52,094 nucleotides of DNA from an uncultured Ruminiclostridium sp. (lineage in GTDB: Bacteria; Bacillota; Clostridia; Oscillospirales; Ruminococcaceae), in NCBI GenBank assembly GCA_934454635.1, contig CAKSFR010000017.1, positions 1-52,094 of the forward strand. Reading direction: 5' to 3'. The notes under the pieces were generated by a model. It had not been told where the DNA came from. It did no database searches and was given only the letters and a program-made list of their open reading frames with translations. A program made the translations under genes and the position numbers. Below, one piece after another: positions 8,647 through 17,082 of this stretch. Position 1 is the stretch's first letter. Each line of letters opens with the position of its first letter.

Positions 8647-9788
8647 TGAAGCAATATTATTTGTGGCTTATTCTCGCTTTCGGCGCGGGAGACCCGATGA
8701 TTCACGGACTGCTGGAAAAATTCGGCAGCCCCAAGGCTGTATATGAAGCCATCCGCGACAATTGCGCAGCTATCGGAGCGGAAAACGTAAGGCTTGCGGA
8801 AAACACCGACCTTTCCGAAGCGCAGGAGCTTATAGGTACGCTTTCACAGCGCGGGATTGAACTTATCACAATCGGCGACAGGCGTTATCCGCCGCGTCTG
8901 CGAAATATCGCTAACCCTCCCTGCCTGCTTTTCGCAGTGGGAAACACCCGTCTGCTCGGCGAAAGGCTGATCACAACGGCAGGCTCGCGCGCCGCCACTC
9001 ACTACACTCTCGCCGCGCAGGATCAAATCTGCCGCGAGCTTTCCGACGATTACGTTTTTGTTTCAACGCTTTCCGAGGGCTGCGATGCAATGACCTGCCT
9101 TTGCGCCGTGAAAAACGGGAAGGGCTGCGTCGAGGTGCTTCCTTGCGGGTTTGACTACGAATACCCGCGATACAGCCGCACGCTGCGTTTTCAGCTTCTT
9201 GCACAGGGCGGCTGTGTTATAACGGAATACCCGCCGTCGGTAAAACCCTCTCCTGCGAACTTTTCCCGCAGAAGTCGGATTTTAGGCGGAATTTCAGGCG
9301 CGCTTATAATTTTTCAGGCAGGAACGGACAGCGGAGCGCTCCTCGCCGCGAACTATTCTCCCGCCGTATTTTTCCTCCCGCCTCACAACGTTTTTGCGAA
9401 GGAATATGCGGGTGCGGCGGCTTCCGTGCGTGCGGGCGCGCGTATGTACTGCGGCAAGTCTGATATTGACGCCGCTTTTTCTGCGGATTTTTCACCTATG
9501 GAGCTTCACTTACAGCGTAAAAAGCACGAAAAGTCCGCAGATAAATCAAAAACTGTTTCAAAAACGAAAAAACAGCCCGAAAAGCAAGCGCTCACCCGTG
9601 ATGATTTTGAAACCGAGCTTCAGTTTGCTGTTTACACAAAGCTCTCGCAGTCTGATGAACCTTTGCTGTACGACGTGATTTTCTCGGGACTTGACTGCTC
9701 GATTGCCGAACTTAGCGAAGCGCTGCTCGACCTAGAAATTGACGGAAAACTGCGCGTATATCCGGGAAACCGTTACGGACTGATTTAA
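8646..9788 (+). CDS. dprA: DprA/Smf family DNA-processing protein, divergent
   Basis: DprA loads RecA onto incoming single-stranded DNA during transformation. This 380-residue protein has the expected layout: an N-terminal helical region (1-90), a Rossmann-like domain (about 95-285) with PCGFDYEYP, EYPPSVKPSPANFSRRSRIL and SGALLAA blocks, a Lys-rich linker, and a C-terminal winged-helix domain (about 315-380). It is divergent: the usual GIDxxAH segment reads EGCDAMTCLC, lacking the conserved His, and the usual GTR after the first strand is GSR. It is the last gene of the operon, followed by a terminator. The family call is firm; conserved activity is less certain. Confidence 0.85.
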   Translation: MKQYYLWLILAFGAGDPMIHGLLEKFGSPKAVYEAIRDNCAAIGAENVRLAENTDLSEAQELIGTLSQRGIELITIGDRRYPPRLRNIANPPCLLFAVGNTRLLGERLITTAGSRAATHYTLAAQDQICRELSDDYVFVSTLSEGCDAMTCLCAVKNGKGCVEVLPCGFDYEYPRYSRTLRFQLLAQGGCVITEYPPSVKPSPANFSRRSRILGGISGALIIFQAGTDSGALLAANYSPAVFFLPPHNVFAKEYAGAAASVRAGARMYCGKSDIDAAFSADFSPMELHLQRKKHEKSADKSKTVSKTKKQPEKQALTRDDFETELQFAVYTKLSQSDEPLLYDVIFSGLDCSIAELSEALLDLEIDGKLRVYPGNRYGLI

Positions 9789-9795
9789 TGCCTAT

Positions 9796-9830
9796 AAAAA
9801 CCCGTGAATTTAACTTCACGGGTTTTTGTG
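9796..9830 (+). terminator. Intrinsic terminator of the 2543-9788 operon
   Basis: A perfect 11-bp stem, AAACCCGTGAA (9798-9808) and TTCACGGGTTT (9815-9825), is followed by a T-rich tract. It begins about 10 bp after the dprA stop. It could also act on the convergent gene ending at 9878. Confidence 0.9.
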
Positions 9831-9877
9831 TTTTATCCTATTATTTTTCGATTTTCATGTAGATGACGTTTACTGAA

Positions 9878-10981
9878 TCAGGAATCAGCGCTATTCTTGA
9901 GATATTCCCCGATAACGAGATCCGCCATTCGTCCGTAGCTCTTCGTTCCGTCCGACTGGTCGTTTATTTTTAGATATGTGTCATTCACAGCGTTTGAAAC
10001 CTCCGCGACAGGCGTATCAAACTGTGACCAAAATTCGCTTTCAAGGCATATCTGCCGATAAACCCGCGCGTCGAGCGTGCCGAGTATCCTCACATATTCC
10101 TCATAGCTTACCGCCTTGTAGTATGCGTTCAGCATATGCCCCAGCGTGCTGTAAAAGCCGCTGTATTCGAGATATTTGTCACCGCTTCCGCGGCAGGCAA
10201 GATACGAAATGAAGTTAGCCTCGTCCTCGCGCATGAACCCCGTCAGATGCGAAAGCTCATGACAAATCGTGTGCCCTATACCCTCGGGCATATCGCAGGT
10301 GTTATAGTTCGCCTCCATTGTGTACGGCGTAAAAATCCCAACGATCTTCGTGTAACACATCAATTGCGAAGCAAGCACAGGCTTTGCCTGCGGATAATAT
10401 GACGAAAGCGCGGGATACTGCTCGGCAAGCGCATACATTGCATTCACAGTCACGCTCCGCAAATTATCGGGAAGAACGCACTGCCCGTTTTCATCAAGTT
10501 CAATCTCGCCGATAAGCCGATTGGTATTTTCAATTATGTACTCAAGCGTTTCGCGCACTTCGTCGGTCGTATACGGTCGGATTTCAATTCCCGAATACGC
10601 CGAAAAAGGCGTGCGGTAATAGTTTATCCCGCAGCTGTACATAAAACCCGCGCCGACCAGCGAAAGCACCATTGCCGCCGTTGAAACCGACGAAAGCAGA
10701 AAACGCAGGCGCAGTCCCTTTTTTCGCACAAGCTGAACTATAAAATAAATTATCGCGAAAAGACAGGTCAGCACAGCCAGCAAAATGACAATTTCGGCAA
10801 GCGAAAACGGAAAAACGCCGCTTATGCGCGCGAAAATTCCCACAAGAAACGGGTATATCACATCGCCGTACCAGTTCGCGAAACCGACCGACAGCTTTGC
10901 CGCAATTCCCGCCGCAGCAAGCAGTGCAAGCGCAGCAGCGGTTATTATCCAACGGATTTTGAGAGATTTTTTTACCTTCAT
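9878..10981 (-). CDS. DUF3810-type membrane protein with zinc-peptidase motif
   Basis: A 367-residue protein. Residues 1-130 hold three hydrophobic helices; the rest is a soluble domain probably outside the membrane. Around residue 235 it has HTICHELSHLTGF followed by EDEANF, a gluzincin-like HExxH motif with a downstream glutamate as possible third zinc ligand. This matches the family DUF3810, whose substrate is unknown; peptidase activity is inferred from the motif only. It starts 9 bp after the stop of the EamA transporter gene and is probably co-transcribed with it. The ATG is preceded by a weak AGGGTGCAGA site. Confidence 0.82.
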   Translation of the reverse strand: MKVKKSLKIRWIITAAALALLAAAGIAAKLSVGFANWYGDVIYPFLVGIFARISGVFPFSLAEIVILLAVLTCLFAIIYFIVQLVRKKGLRLRFLLSSVSTAAMVLSLVGAGFMYSCGINYYRTPFSAYSGIEIRPYTTDEVRETLEYIIENTNRLIGEIELDENGQCVLPDNLRSVTVNAMYALAEQYPALSSYYPQAKPVLASQLMCYTKIVGIFTPYTMEANYNTCDMPEGIGHTICHELSHLTGFMREDEANFISYLACRGSGDKYLEYSGFYSTLGHMLNAYYKAVSYEEYVRILGTLDARVYRQICLESEFWSQFDTPVAEVSNAVNDTYLKINDQSDGTKSYGRMADLVIGEYLKNSADS

Positions 10982-10990
10982 TCTGCACCC

Positions 10991-11848
10991 TTAAATCAGC
11001 ATTCCGAGCGTTCCCGCGACAATCAGTGCAAGTCCGACAGCGGATTTTACTGTCAGCTTTTCGTGAAAAACAAAGTACGAAAATGCAATCGTCACGAGTA
11101 TGCTCAGCCTGTCTATCGGAACGACCACGCTTGCGGGACCCTCCTGAAGCGCCTTGTAATAGCACAGCCACGAACCGCCCGTTGCCAGTCCCGAAAGACA
11201 GATGAACCCAAGCTCTTTCTTTGGCGATTCCGCAACTTTTTTGCCCTTTCCCGTCACAAAAACCATTATCCACGCCATAATAAGCACAACAGCGGTTCGG
11301 ATAGTTGTTCCGAGGTTCGATTCGACATTTTCAATGCCGACCTTGCCGAGAATTGAGGTCAGCGCAGCAAAAACCGCCGAAAGCACAGCGTAAATCAACC
11401 AACGGTTTCCTTTTACGGACTTTGCCTGCTCCTTTTTCTCGATCATCAGATACGTCCCGACCGCGATAAGCGCAATGCACAGCCCTTTCAGCCACGTTAT
11501 CCCCTCATGAAAAAATATAACCGCAAGAATTATCGTAAGAATTGTGCTGGATTTGTCGATCGGAACGACTTTGTTTATGTCGCCGAGCTGAAGCGCCCTA
11601 AAATAGCAGAGCCACGACGCCCCTGTAGCCACTCCCGAAAGCACCAGAAAGATCCATGTTTTCGGCGTAATATCTGCAATTCCACCGAACGAACCGACAA
11701 TCGCGGTCATAAGCATCGACATTGCAAGTACAATGATCGTCCTTATAGCTGTTGCAACAGTCGAATCAGTTTTTCTTATCCCGCATTTTGCAAGAATTGA
11801 TGTAACCCCCGCGAAAAACGCCGAGCCAAAAGCATAAACGACCCACAT
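10991..11848 (-). CDS. EamA/DMT family transporter
   Basis: A 285-residue inner-membrane protein with ten predicted helices arranged as two similar halves. Each half contains the block GATGASWLCYYRALQxG-like sequence (GVATGASWLCYFRALQLGD in the first and GLATGGSWLCYYKALQEGP in the second), followed by VVPIDK/VVPIDR. This internal duplication is diagnostic for EamA drug/metabolite transporters. The direction and substrate (metabolite export or uptake) cannot be told. It has its own promoter at 11880-11908 and precedes the DUF3810 gene by 9 bp. Confidence 0.9.
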   Translation of the reverse strand: MWVVYAFGSAFFAGVTSILAKCGIRKTDSTVATAIRTIIVLAMSMLMTAIVGSFGGIADITPKTWIFLVLSGVATGASWLCYFRALQLGDINKVVPIDKSSTILTIILAVIFFHEGITWLKGLCIALIAVGTYLMIEKKEQAKSVKGNRWLIYAVLSAVFAALTSILGKVGIENVESNLGTTIRTAVVLIMAWIMVFVTGKGKKVAESPKKELGFICLSGLATGGSWLCYYKALQEGPASVVVPIDRLSILVTIAFSYFVFHEKLTVKSAVGLALIVAGTLGMLI

Positions 11849-11879
11849 TTTAATGCCTCTTTTCGCTTTTTCTGATTAC

Positions 11880-11908
11880 AGTATATCACAATAAAGCGAC
11901 AAGTGCAA
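11880..11908 (-). promoter_or_regulatory. Promoter of the EamA-DUF3810 genes
   Basis: Minus strand TTGCAC (11908-11903), 17-bp spacer, TATACT (11885-11880) with TG extension, in the short gap after ribU. Confidence 0.6.
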
Positions 11909-11912
11909 GCGT

Positions 11913-12497
11913 TTATTTTTTCAGCGCGCGTGAAATCGGCTTATAAATCACGAACGTTATAACAGAATCGATAGCCATTTTCGCGAATGTAAAAGGCGCA
12001 TTGAACCAGATGAGCGCGTCCCAGAGCGTAACGACCCCGCCGCTCAGTTTCTGATATTCGCCGAGAATCGCCTCGAGCGGGAAGTTCATCGCCGTAACGT
12101 AAAACGGATAGGTTATGTAATAATTTACAAAAACACTTACAACCGCCGACAGTACAGCGCCGACAGCACAGCCGAAAAGCGCGCTTTTTCGCGTTGGTTT
12201 AACGCGGTAAACTATTCCCGCAGGGACAACCATGCATACGCCGAGAATAGCGTTGGCAAGCTCCCCTACGCCCACGGAGTTTGTGGTCAGCAGATGTATC
12301 GTGTTTTTGATTATGCACACTGCCGCACCCGAAATCGGTGAAACCAGAAACGCCGCTAGCAGCGCAGGCAGGTCGGAAAAGTCGAATTTCACAAAGCCCG
12401 GTATCAGAAATGGAATCGGAAATTCAAAAAACTGAAGCACAGCGCCAAGCGCCGCGAGTACAGCCGTAACCGTGATGAATTTTACCTTTTTGTTCAT
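11913..12497 (-). CDS. ribU: Riboflavin ECF transporter S component RibU
   Basis: This 194-residue membrane protein with about six helices is the substrate-binding subunit of an energy-coupling factor transporter for riboflavin; it needs the shared EcfA/A'/T module, not present here. The N-terminal block VTAVLAALGAVLQFFEFPIP and FVKFDFSDLPALLAAF are typical of RibU. The FMN riboswitch and terminator directly upstream support riboflavin as substrate. The ATG at 12497 has AAAGGATGG nine bases before it. Confidence 0.93.
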   Translation of the reverse strand: MNKKVKFITVTAVLAALGAVLQFFEFPIPFLIPGFVKFDFSDLPALLAAFLVSPISGAAVCIIKNTIHLLTTNSVGVGELANAILGVCMVVPAGIVYRVKPTRKSALFGCAVGAVLSAVVSVFVNYYITYPFYVTAMNFPLEAILGEYQKLSGGVVTLWDALIWFNAPFTFAKMAIDSVITFVIYKPISRALKK

Positions 12498-12520
12498 GTC
12501 AGACCATCCTTTCGACAGGG

Positions 12521-12559
12521 CGAAAAAGCAAACACCCCGACTGCGGAATGCAGTCAGGG
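12521..12559 (-). terminator. Expression-platform terminator of the FMN riboswitch
   Basis: On the minus strand CCCTGACTGC (12559-12550) pairs with GCAGTCGGGG (12544-12535), followed by TGTTTGCTTTTT. It lies between aptamer and ribU, so FMN binding probably ends transcription before the gene. Confidence 0.85.
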
Positions 12560-12580
12560 CGCCAAAATGCTTGATTCATG

Positions 12581-12680
12581 TTTCTTTCATCCGGACTATA
12601 CCGTCGGTTTCGGAATTTCACCGAATCAGCCGCGAGGCTCGTGGACTTTACCACCGGTGGAGAATTTCACTCCGCCCTGA
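12581..12680 (-). ncRNA. FMN riboswitch (RFN element)
   Basis: The minus strand carries the conserved RFN blocks in order: AGGGCGGAGTGAAATTCTCC, ACCGGTGGT, a GTCCACGAGCC segment, GATTCGGTGAAATTCCGAAA, CCGACGGT and ATAGTCCGGATGAAAGAAAC. These form the six-arm aptamer that binds flavin mononucleotide. It precedes a terminator hairpin and then ribU, so excess FMN should reduce riboflavin uptake. The promoter must lie near or within the end of the upstream gene (12703) and is not obvious. Confidence 0.97.
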
Positions 12681-12702
12681 AACATTGTTTTTGTTAAATT
12701 TA

Positions 12703-13122
12703 TTATTCTTCGCAGCCACAGTCACAGCCGTCCTCAAGAGAAGAAAGATCAAACTCGAGAGTTTCGCCGCAGTTGGGGCATTCGATAGAACCGGAAGAAA
12801 TAACGTCAAAGTCGGTTGTGATAGTGTTGTTGCAATTCGGGCAGGTAACTTCGTACATATCGTCGTCGCAGCAGTCATCGCAGTCACAGTCGTCCTCGCC
12901 GTAAACCTCGTCCTCAAGATCGCATACGCTTTCTTCAAGGTCGGTAACAACATCTGTTACATCTTCAAGGTCAGCGTCGATATCTTCAATGTTGAGTGCA
13001 ATATCGCCCAACACATCAATGATAGCGTTGATGATTTTTCCCTCATTTGTGCTTTCGTCAATCTTCATGCCCTCGGCAAGTCCCTTAATGTAAGAAACCT
13101 TTTCAGCAATAGTCATAGCCAT
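12703..13122 (-). CDS. CD1247-type protein with acidic Cys-rich linker and zinc ribbon
   Basis: The function is unknown. The 139-residue protein has an N-terminal helical domain (about 1-75, starting MAMTIAEKVSYIKGLAEGM) of a kind widespread in Clostridia, an Asp/Cys-rich stretch (DDCDCDDCCDDD), and a zinc ribbon (CPNCNN and CPNCGE, 22 residues apart), ending with CDCGCEE. I chose ATG at 13122 because AAGGAGG stands eight bases upstream; the longer frame to 13149 has no such site. It follows efp by 32 bp and is likely in the same transcript. Confidence 0.85.
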   Translation of the reverse strand: MAMTIAEKVSYIKGLAEGMKIDESTNEGKIINAIIDVLGDIALNIEDIDADLEDVTDVVTDLEESVCDLEDEVYGEDDCDCDDCCDDDMYEVTCPNCNNTITTDFDVISSGSIECPNCGETLEFDLSSLEDGCDCGCEE

Positions 13123-13154
13123 TTTTATATCCTCCTTTTCGGATTTCAAGTCGC

Positions 13155-13718
13155 TTACTTGCCTGCGCGCTCCATGTATTCGCCTGTTCTTGTATCAATG
13201 CGGATAACTTCGCCGATTTCGATAAAAAGCGGTACGCGGATTTCTGCGCCTGTTTCAAGCGTAGCGGGCTTTGTTGCGTTTGTTGCGGTATCTCCCTTAA
13301 AGCCGGGGTCTGTGTCGGTAACTTCAAGTTCAACAAAGTTAGGCGGCTCAACGCCGAACACCTTACCCTTATAGGAAAGAACCTTACATACCATGTTTTC
13401 CTTTACAAACTTAAAGCTGTCGCCTAAATCGGAAGCGTTTATCGGAACATCTTCATAGGTTTCACTGTCCATGAAGTGATACAGTTCACCGTCGTTGTAG
13501 GTGTATTCCATATCCTTTCTTTCAATAAATGCGGTCGGGAACTTTGCTGTAGGGTTGTAGGACTTTTCAACAACCGCGCCGGTGATAACGTTCTTGGTCT
13601 TTGTTCTTACGAACGCAGCGCCTTTACCGGGCTTAACGTGCTGAAACTCAACGACCTGCATAACGTTTCCGTCTTCTTCAAAGGTCATTCCGTTTCTGAA
13701 ATCGCCTGCTGTAATCAT
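13155..13718 (-). CDS. efp: Elongation factor P
   Basis: EF-P binds stalled ribosomes and helps form bonds between consecutive prolines. The 187-residue protein has the three beta-barrel domains expected. The tip loop [10 protein letters not shown] carries Lys32, the residue that can be modified in many bacteria, and the C-terminal signature region reads [25 protein letters not shown] precedes the ATG. It has its own promoter (13762-13790) and follows the aroQ and M24 peptidase genes, the same neighbourhood as in Bacillus subtilis. Confidence 0.97.
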   Translation of the reverse strand: MITAGDFRNGMTFEEDGNVMQVVEFQHVKPGKGAAFVRTKTKNVITGAVVEKSYNPTAKFPTAFIERKDMEYTYNDGELYHFMDSETYEDVPINASDLGDSFKFVKENMVCKVLSYKGKVFGVEPPNFVELEVTDTDPGFKGDTATNATKPATLETGAEIRVPLFIEIGEVIRIDTRTGEYMERAGK

Positions 13719-13761
13719 AAATAATAATCCTCCAGATAACTTTAAATAATATATCTCTTAT

Positions 13762-13790
13762 ATTTTACACGAAAATACGCAAAAAAGCAA
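13762..13790 (-). promoter_or_regulatory. Promoter of efp
   Basis: Minus strand TTGCTT (13790-13785), 17-bp spacer, TAAAAT (13767-13762), about 45 bp before the efp start. The -35 is imperfect. No clear terminator follows the upstream peptidase gene, so read-through is also possible. Confidence 0.5.
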
Positions 13791-13827
13791 GTACTTTCGG
13801 TAAAATTTATGATATTTTTTTAAAAAA

Positions 13828-14895
13828 TCAGATATATATGAGCGTTTTCGGCGTTTTTGTCAGATTCATACAGCCATCTGCCGTAACAACAACCATATCC
13901 TCTATTCTCACTCCGTACTTTCCGGGGATATAAACTCCGGGTTCAATCGTGATTATCATACCCTCGTGAAGCGTGAACGGGCTTTTGGGCGAAACTGCGG
14001 GAGCCTCATGAATTTCAAGTCCCACTCCGTGTCCGAGACCGTGTGTGAAATATTTTTCATAGCCCCACGCGTCAAGCGTGCTGCGTGCAACGTTGTCCAC
14101 AAGCTTTCCCGTAACGTCCGCGCGGACGGCTTTAAGCGCGTCGGTGTTAGCCCCCCAGACTGCGTTGTAAACATTTTTCATCTCCTCGTCCGGCTTGCCG
14201 ATAACGACCGTCCTCGTCATATCCGAATGGTACCCGTCCACGACAGCGCCGAAATCAAGCGTAAGAAAATCCCCGTTTTCGAGCGGCTTATCCGTTGGAA
14301 CAGCGTGCGGGCAGGCAGAATTTACACCCGACGCGGCAATAGTGTCAAACGAAATGCCGTCCGCGCCGAGATCCATCATGTAAAAATTGAGAACGGAAGC
14401 TACTTGCTTTTCGGTCATTCCCGCGCGCATAGATGTTATCAGCTTTGAGAATGCAGCCTCGGCAATTCTCTGCGCGGCTTCGATCTTTGCGATTTCGTCC
14501 TCGCTCTTGATTATGCGCATACGTTCGATAGTTACCGAAAGCCATGTTGAAGAATCGACCGTGAGCGCATTGAACAGCTTTTTATAGTCCTCAAGCTCGC
14601 TTACCGTAACGGTCTTGCTTTCGATTGAAACTACCTGAATGCCCTCGTCCTCGATTATTGAATAAAGCTGCTTGCGAAGGTCGGACAAGAGCAGCACCTC
14701 GCAGCCCTTCGCCTGCTGCGCCGCCTTTTCGTAATATCGCGAATCGATTATCAGCCGGCTTCTTTTCTTCGTGATGAAAACAACCCCCGCCGACGAAGAA
14801 AACCCCGTCGCGTAGCGCCTTGAAACGGGACTTGTTATAAGCGCGGCGTGAGTTTCGTCTTTAAGCTCGGTCGCGATACGTTCTGTAATGTACAT
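13828..14895 (-). CDS. M24B family Xaa-Pro aminopeptidase/dipeptidase
   Basis: A 355-residue cytoplasmic metallopeptidase that removes residues in front of proline. The N-terminal creatinase-like domain (1-125) is followed by the pita-bread catalytic domain. All five metal ligands are visible: DFGAVVDGYHSDMTRT (two Asp), HGLGHGVGLEIHE (His), TIEPGVYIPG (Glu) and GVRIEDM (Glu). The size and neighbourhood (aroQ upstream, efp downstream) match B. subtilis yqhT/papA. Aminopeptidase versus dipeptidase action cannot be decided from sequence. Confidence 0.93.
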   Translation of the reverse strand: MYITERIATELKDETHAALITSPVSRRYATGFSSSAGVVFITKKRSRLIIDSRYYEKAAQQAKGCEVLLLSDLRKQLYSIIEDEGIQVVSIESKTVTVSELEDYKKLFNALTVDSSTWLSVTIERMRIIKSEDEIAKIEAAQRIAEAAFSKLITSMRAGMTEKQVASVLNFYMMDLGADGISFDTIAASGVNSACPHAVPTDKPLENGDFLTLDFGAVVDGYHSDMTRTVVIGKPDEEMKNVYNAVWGANTDALKAVRADVTGKLVDNVARSTLDAWGYEKYFTHGLGHGVGLEIHEAPAVSPKSPFTLHEGMIITIEPGVYIPGKYGVRIEDMVVVTADGCMNLTKTPKTLIYI

Positions 14896-14927
14896 AAAAA
14901 CCTCGTTCCGCAGAAAAACTGCTTGGA

Positions 14928-15353
14928 TTATTTTTTTGCAAGCGCCGAAACGGCAAGCCTGTAAACATCTTTTCCGAATCCGCAGATAACACCCGTGCAG
15001 ACTGCGGAAATAACCGACTTGTGGCGAAACTCCTCGCGCTTATGAACGTTTGAGAGGTGAACCTCCACGCACGGAACCTCGGCCGCTGAAATCGCGTCGC
15101 GGATAGCGATGCTGTAGTGCGTGTAAGCCCCCGCGTTAAGTACGATACCGTCGGCATTTTCTCTGGCGCTGTGGATAAAGTCGATAATTGCGCCCTCGGA
15201 ATTAGACTGATAAAATTCAGGCTCAACGCCGATTTTTTTGCAGTATTCCGTAAGCTCTGCGTTAATGCTTTCAAGCGTGTCCGCACCGTAAATCTCCGGC
15301 TCGCGCTTTCCGAGCATATCGAGATTAGGTCCGTTGATAACAAAAATTTTCAT
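14928..15353 (-). CDS. aroQ: Type II 3-dehydroquinate dehydratase
   Basis: This 141-residue enzyme performs the third step of the shikimate pathway, removing water from 3-dehydroquinate. Diagnostic motifs are INGPNLDMLGKREPEIYG at residues 5-22 with the catalytic Tyr, QSNSEGAIIDFIH, LNAGAYTHYS and VEVHLSNVHKREEFR. The length is normal for the dodecameric type II enzyme. The ATG follows the stop of the endonuclease gene by one base. Type I is excluded because the TIM-barrel motifs are absent. Confidence 0.96.
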   Translation of the reverse strand: MKIFVINGPNLDMLGKREPEIYGADTLESINAELTEYCKKIGVEPEFYQSNSEGAIIDFIHSARENADGIVLNAGAYTHYSIAIRDAISAAEVPCVEVHLSNVHKREEFRHKSVISAVCTGVICGFGKDVYRLAVSALAKK

Positions 15354-15354
15354 T

Positions 15355-16212
15355 TCAGAAATTCCTTTCGGAAAAAATTTTTTCGTACATTTTCTTCATT
15401 TCGGCTACGTCCTCAGCCTGCGTCCCCGCGCTTTCGCATATTACCGACGGTTCAAGTCTGCGCGCCGCAAAAAGCTCCATAAGCGGCTGCGGTTCGGGAC
15501 CGAATTGCTCGTCCGCGAATGTCAGGTGACATTTCTCACCGCCCGAGGTGTACTGTATCTTGCTGAAATGGACGTGCATATTCTTCAGCCGCTCAAACCC
15601 TAGCTTCCGCTCGATTTCGTCAAGGATAGCCGCGTAATCCTCCGCAGTTTTTATCCCGCCGAGTGTGCGCGCGTTGAGATGCCCGAAGTCGATGCACGGC
15701 AGAAATCTCTCATCTATCCCACAAAGCTCCATGACTTCGGAAAGCGTTCCGAGCTGGTTTATCTTGCCCATTGTTTCGGGGCAGATTCTTATTTCTGAAA
15801 GTCCGTTTTCATCAAGCGCCCGCTGTGCCTTAAAAAGCGTATCCTTCGCCAGTTCAAGCGCGGCTTCACGGCTCATTTTCGCGCACGAGCCGGAATGAAC
15901 AACGATTTTTTCCGCCCCGAGCCGCTGCGCCGCCTGCGCGCTTTCGAGAATATACGAAACGCTTTTCAGCCTTGTTTCTTCATTTTCGCTTGAAAGCGAA
16001 ATAAAATATGGGGTATGCAGCGAAACGTATATGCCGTGCTGCTTTGCGAGGTCGGGCAGCTTTTCATACGTCCTTTCCGCAATGCGAACGCCTCTGCCGC
16101 ATTCGACCTCATAGCCGTTAAGCCCCATTTCCAACAGATATTCGGGAAGCTGTTCGGGAAATTTTCTTTTTCCGAAGCTTTCAGAATTTCCTCCGGGTCC
16201 GAATGTTATCAT
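15355..16212 (-). CDS. nfo: Endonuclease IV family (AP endonuclease family 2) protein
   Basis: A 285-residue TIM-barrel enzyme predicted to cut DNA 5' of abasic sites. The metal-ligand blocks of Nfo are present in order: SLHTPYF, IVVHSGS, CPETMGK, CIDFGHLNA, HVHFSKI and CESAG, matching the three-zinc site. It begins ITFGPGGNSESF, where classical Nfo has a slightly different start. The gene sits between yqeG and aroQ with gaps of 8 and 1 bp. A different TIM-barrel activity is possible, since family 2 also contains sugar isomerases, but the HLNA and CPET motifs favour Nfo. Confidence 0.88.
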   Translation of the reverse strand: MITFGPGGNSESFGKRKFPEQLPEYLLEMGLNGYEVECGRGVRIAERTYEKLPDLAKQHGIYVSLHTPYFISLSSENEETRLKSVSYILESAQAAQRLGAEKIVVHSGSCAKMSREAALELAKDTLFKAQRALDENGLSEIRICPETMGKINQLGTLSEVMELCGIDERFLPCIDFGHLNARTLGGIKTAEDYAAILDEIERKLGFERLKNMHVHFSKIQYTSGGEKCHLTFADEQFGPEPQPLMELFAARRLEPSVICESAGTQAEDVAEMKKMYEKIFSERNF

Positions 16213-16220
16213 AAATGCTC

Positions 16221-16715
16221 CTATTTCAGCTTGCTGAAATCCCGCCGGAAAACAAGTCCCTCCGCGCTTCTTTTAAGCTTAAAAAGCGCGCCTTTTTCAA
16301 GGTGAAACGGTTCAACAAGGATCGTCTTTATTTTAGCGAAGTTCCCGCCCATAACGTCGGTGAAAATCTGGTCGCCGACTACCGCGAGCTTATCCTTCTG
16401 GAGTCCCAGCCGCTTAACAGCCTTGTTTATCCCGACCGTAAGCGGCTTTGCGCCGGAGGATACAAAATCAAGCCCCAGCTTTGCCGCAAGCGGACTTACG
16501 CGCTTGTATGTGTTGTTTGAAACCACTATCATCGCGATGCCAAGACCGCGCATTTTATCGAGCCATTCGGGTATGCCTTCCTCGGCGGCGGGATTTCCGT
16601 GCATGGAAAGCGTATTATCGAGGTCGAGAATAAGCCCCTCGATACCGTTTTTGCGCAGAAGCTCTTCGTCTATGCTGAGAACGTTTTTTACCCAAATTGT
16701 CGGCTTAAAAATCAT
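16221..16715 (-). CDS. yqeG: YqeG family HAD-type phosphatase
   Basis: A 164-residue HAD superfamily IIIA protein. Motif I is LILDLDNTL (nucleophile and acid Asp), motif II is VVSNNT, the lysine lies in GAKPLTVGINKAV, and motif III is VVGDQIFTDVMGG. This matches YqeG, related to phosphatidylglycerophosphatase GEP4, but its bacterial substrate is not settled. It lies after the rpsU terminator and ahead of nfo by 8 bp. AGGGAT stands close to the ATG. Confidence 0.9.
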   Translation of the reverse strand: MIFKPTIWVKNVLSIDEELLRKNGIEGLILDLDNTLSMHGNPAAEEGIPEWLDKMRGLGIAMIVVSNNTYKRVSPLAAKLGLDFVSSGAKPLTVGINKAVKRLGLQKDKLAVVGDQIFTDVMGGNFAKIKTILVEPFHLEKGALFKLKRSAEGLVFRRDFSKLK

Positions 16716-16742
16716 ATAATCAATCCCTGAGACTAAAATAAA

Positions 16743-16770
16743 TTAAGCGGACTCGCCGGAGTCCGCTTAA
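16743..16770 (-). terminator. Terminator after rpsU
   Basis: A perfect 12-bp stem (16743-16754 with 16759-16770, arms TTAAGCGGACTC and GAGTCCGCTTAA, GCCG loop). On the minus strand it is followed by TTTATTTT. It lies 20 bp after the rpsU stop and 27 bp before the yqeG start, so yqeG depends on read-through or a weak promoter. Confidence 0.85.
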
Positions 16771-16789
16771 ACGAATTGTAAAATCCGCA

Positions 16790-16966
16790 TTACTTGAACT
16801 TACGCTTACGTGCAGCTTCGGACTTTTTCTTACGCTTTACCGAAGGCTTTTCGTAATGTTCTCTTTTGCGAACCTCAGCCAGCACGCCGTCTCTTGCGCA
16901 GGAACGCTTGAAGCGCTTTAAAGCGGTGTCTAAGGATTCGTTTTTGCCAAGACGAATTTCTGCCAT
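16790..16966 (-). CDS. rpsU: 30S ribosomal protein S21
   Basis: A 58-residue basic protein of the small ribosomal subunit. Translation gives [20 protein letters not shown] at the start and a C-terminal Lys/Arg-rich tail ending AARKRKFK, the typical S21 pattern. AGGGAGGG lies upstream of the ATG. It has a strong promoter at 17051-17079 inside the gap to rsfS and its own terminator, so it is expressed separately from the long upstream operon. Confidence 0.96.
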   Translation of the reverse strand: MAEIRLGKNESLDTALKRFKRSCARDGVLAEVRKREHYEKPSVKRKKKSEAARKRKFK

Positions 16967-17050
16967 CTATATCCCTCCCTTTGCCTTACGGCACAGGTTA
17001 TCTACAAGTGAAAAGTAACTTAGTAGTGAACAAACAAATGCTCATTACAT

Positions 17051-17079
17051 ATTATACAGCATCTGCCATGAATTGTCAA
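17051..17079 (-). promoter_or_regulatory. Promoter of rpsU
   Basis: Perfect consensus on the minus strand: TTGACA (17079-17074), 17-bp spacer, TATAAT (17056-17051). It starts immediately after the rsfS stop and leaves a leader of about 75 bases. Confidence 0.85.
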
Positions 17080-17082
17080 GCA

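Noticed and set aside
12472..13374. 300-codon plus-strand frame over ribU, the FMN riboswitch and efp
   Set aside because: It covers the riboswitch and three features on the other strand; the conserved riboswitch and the efp match are decisive.
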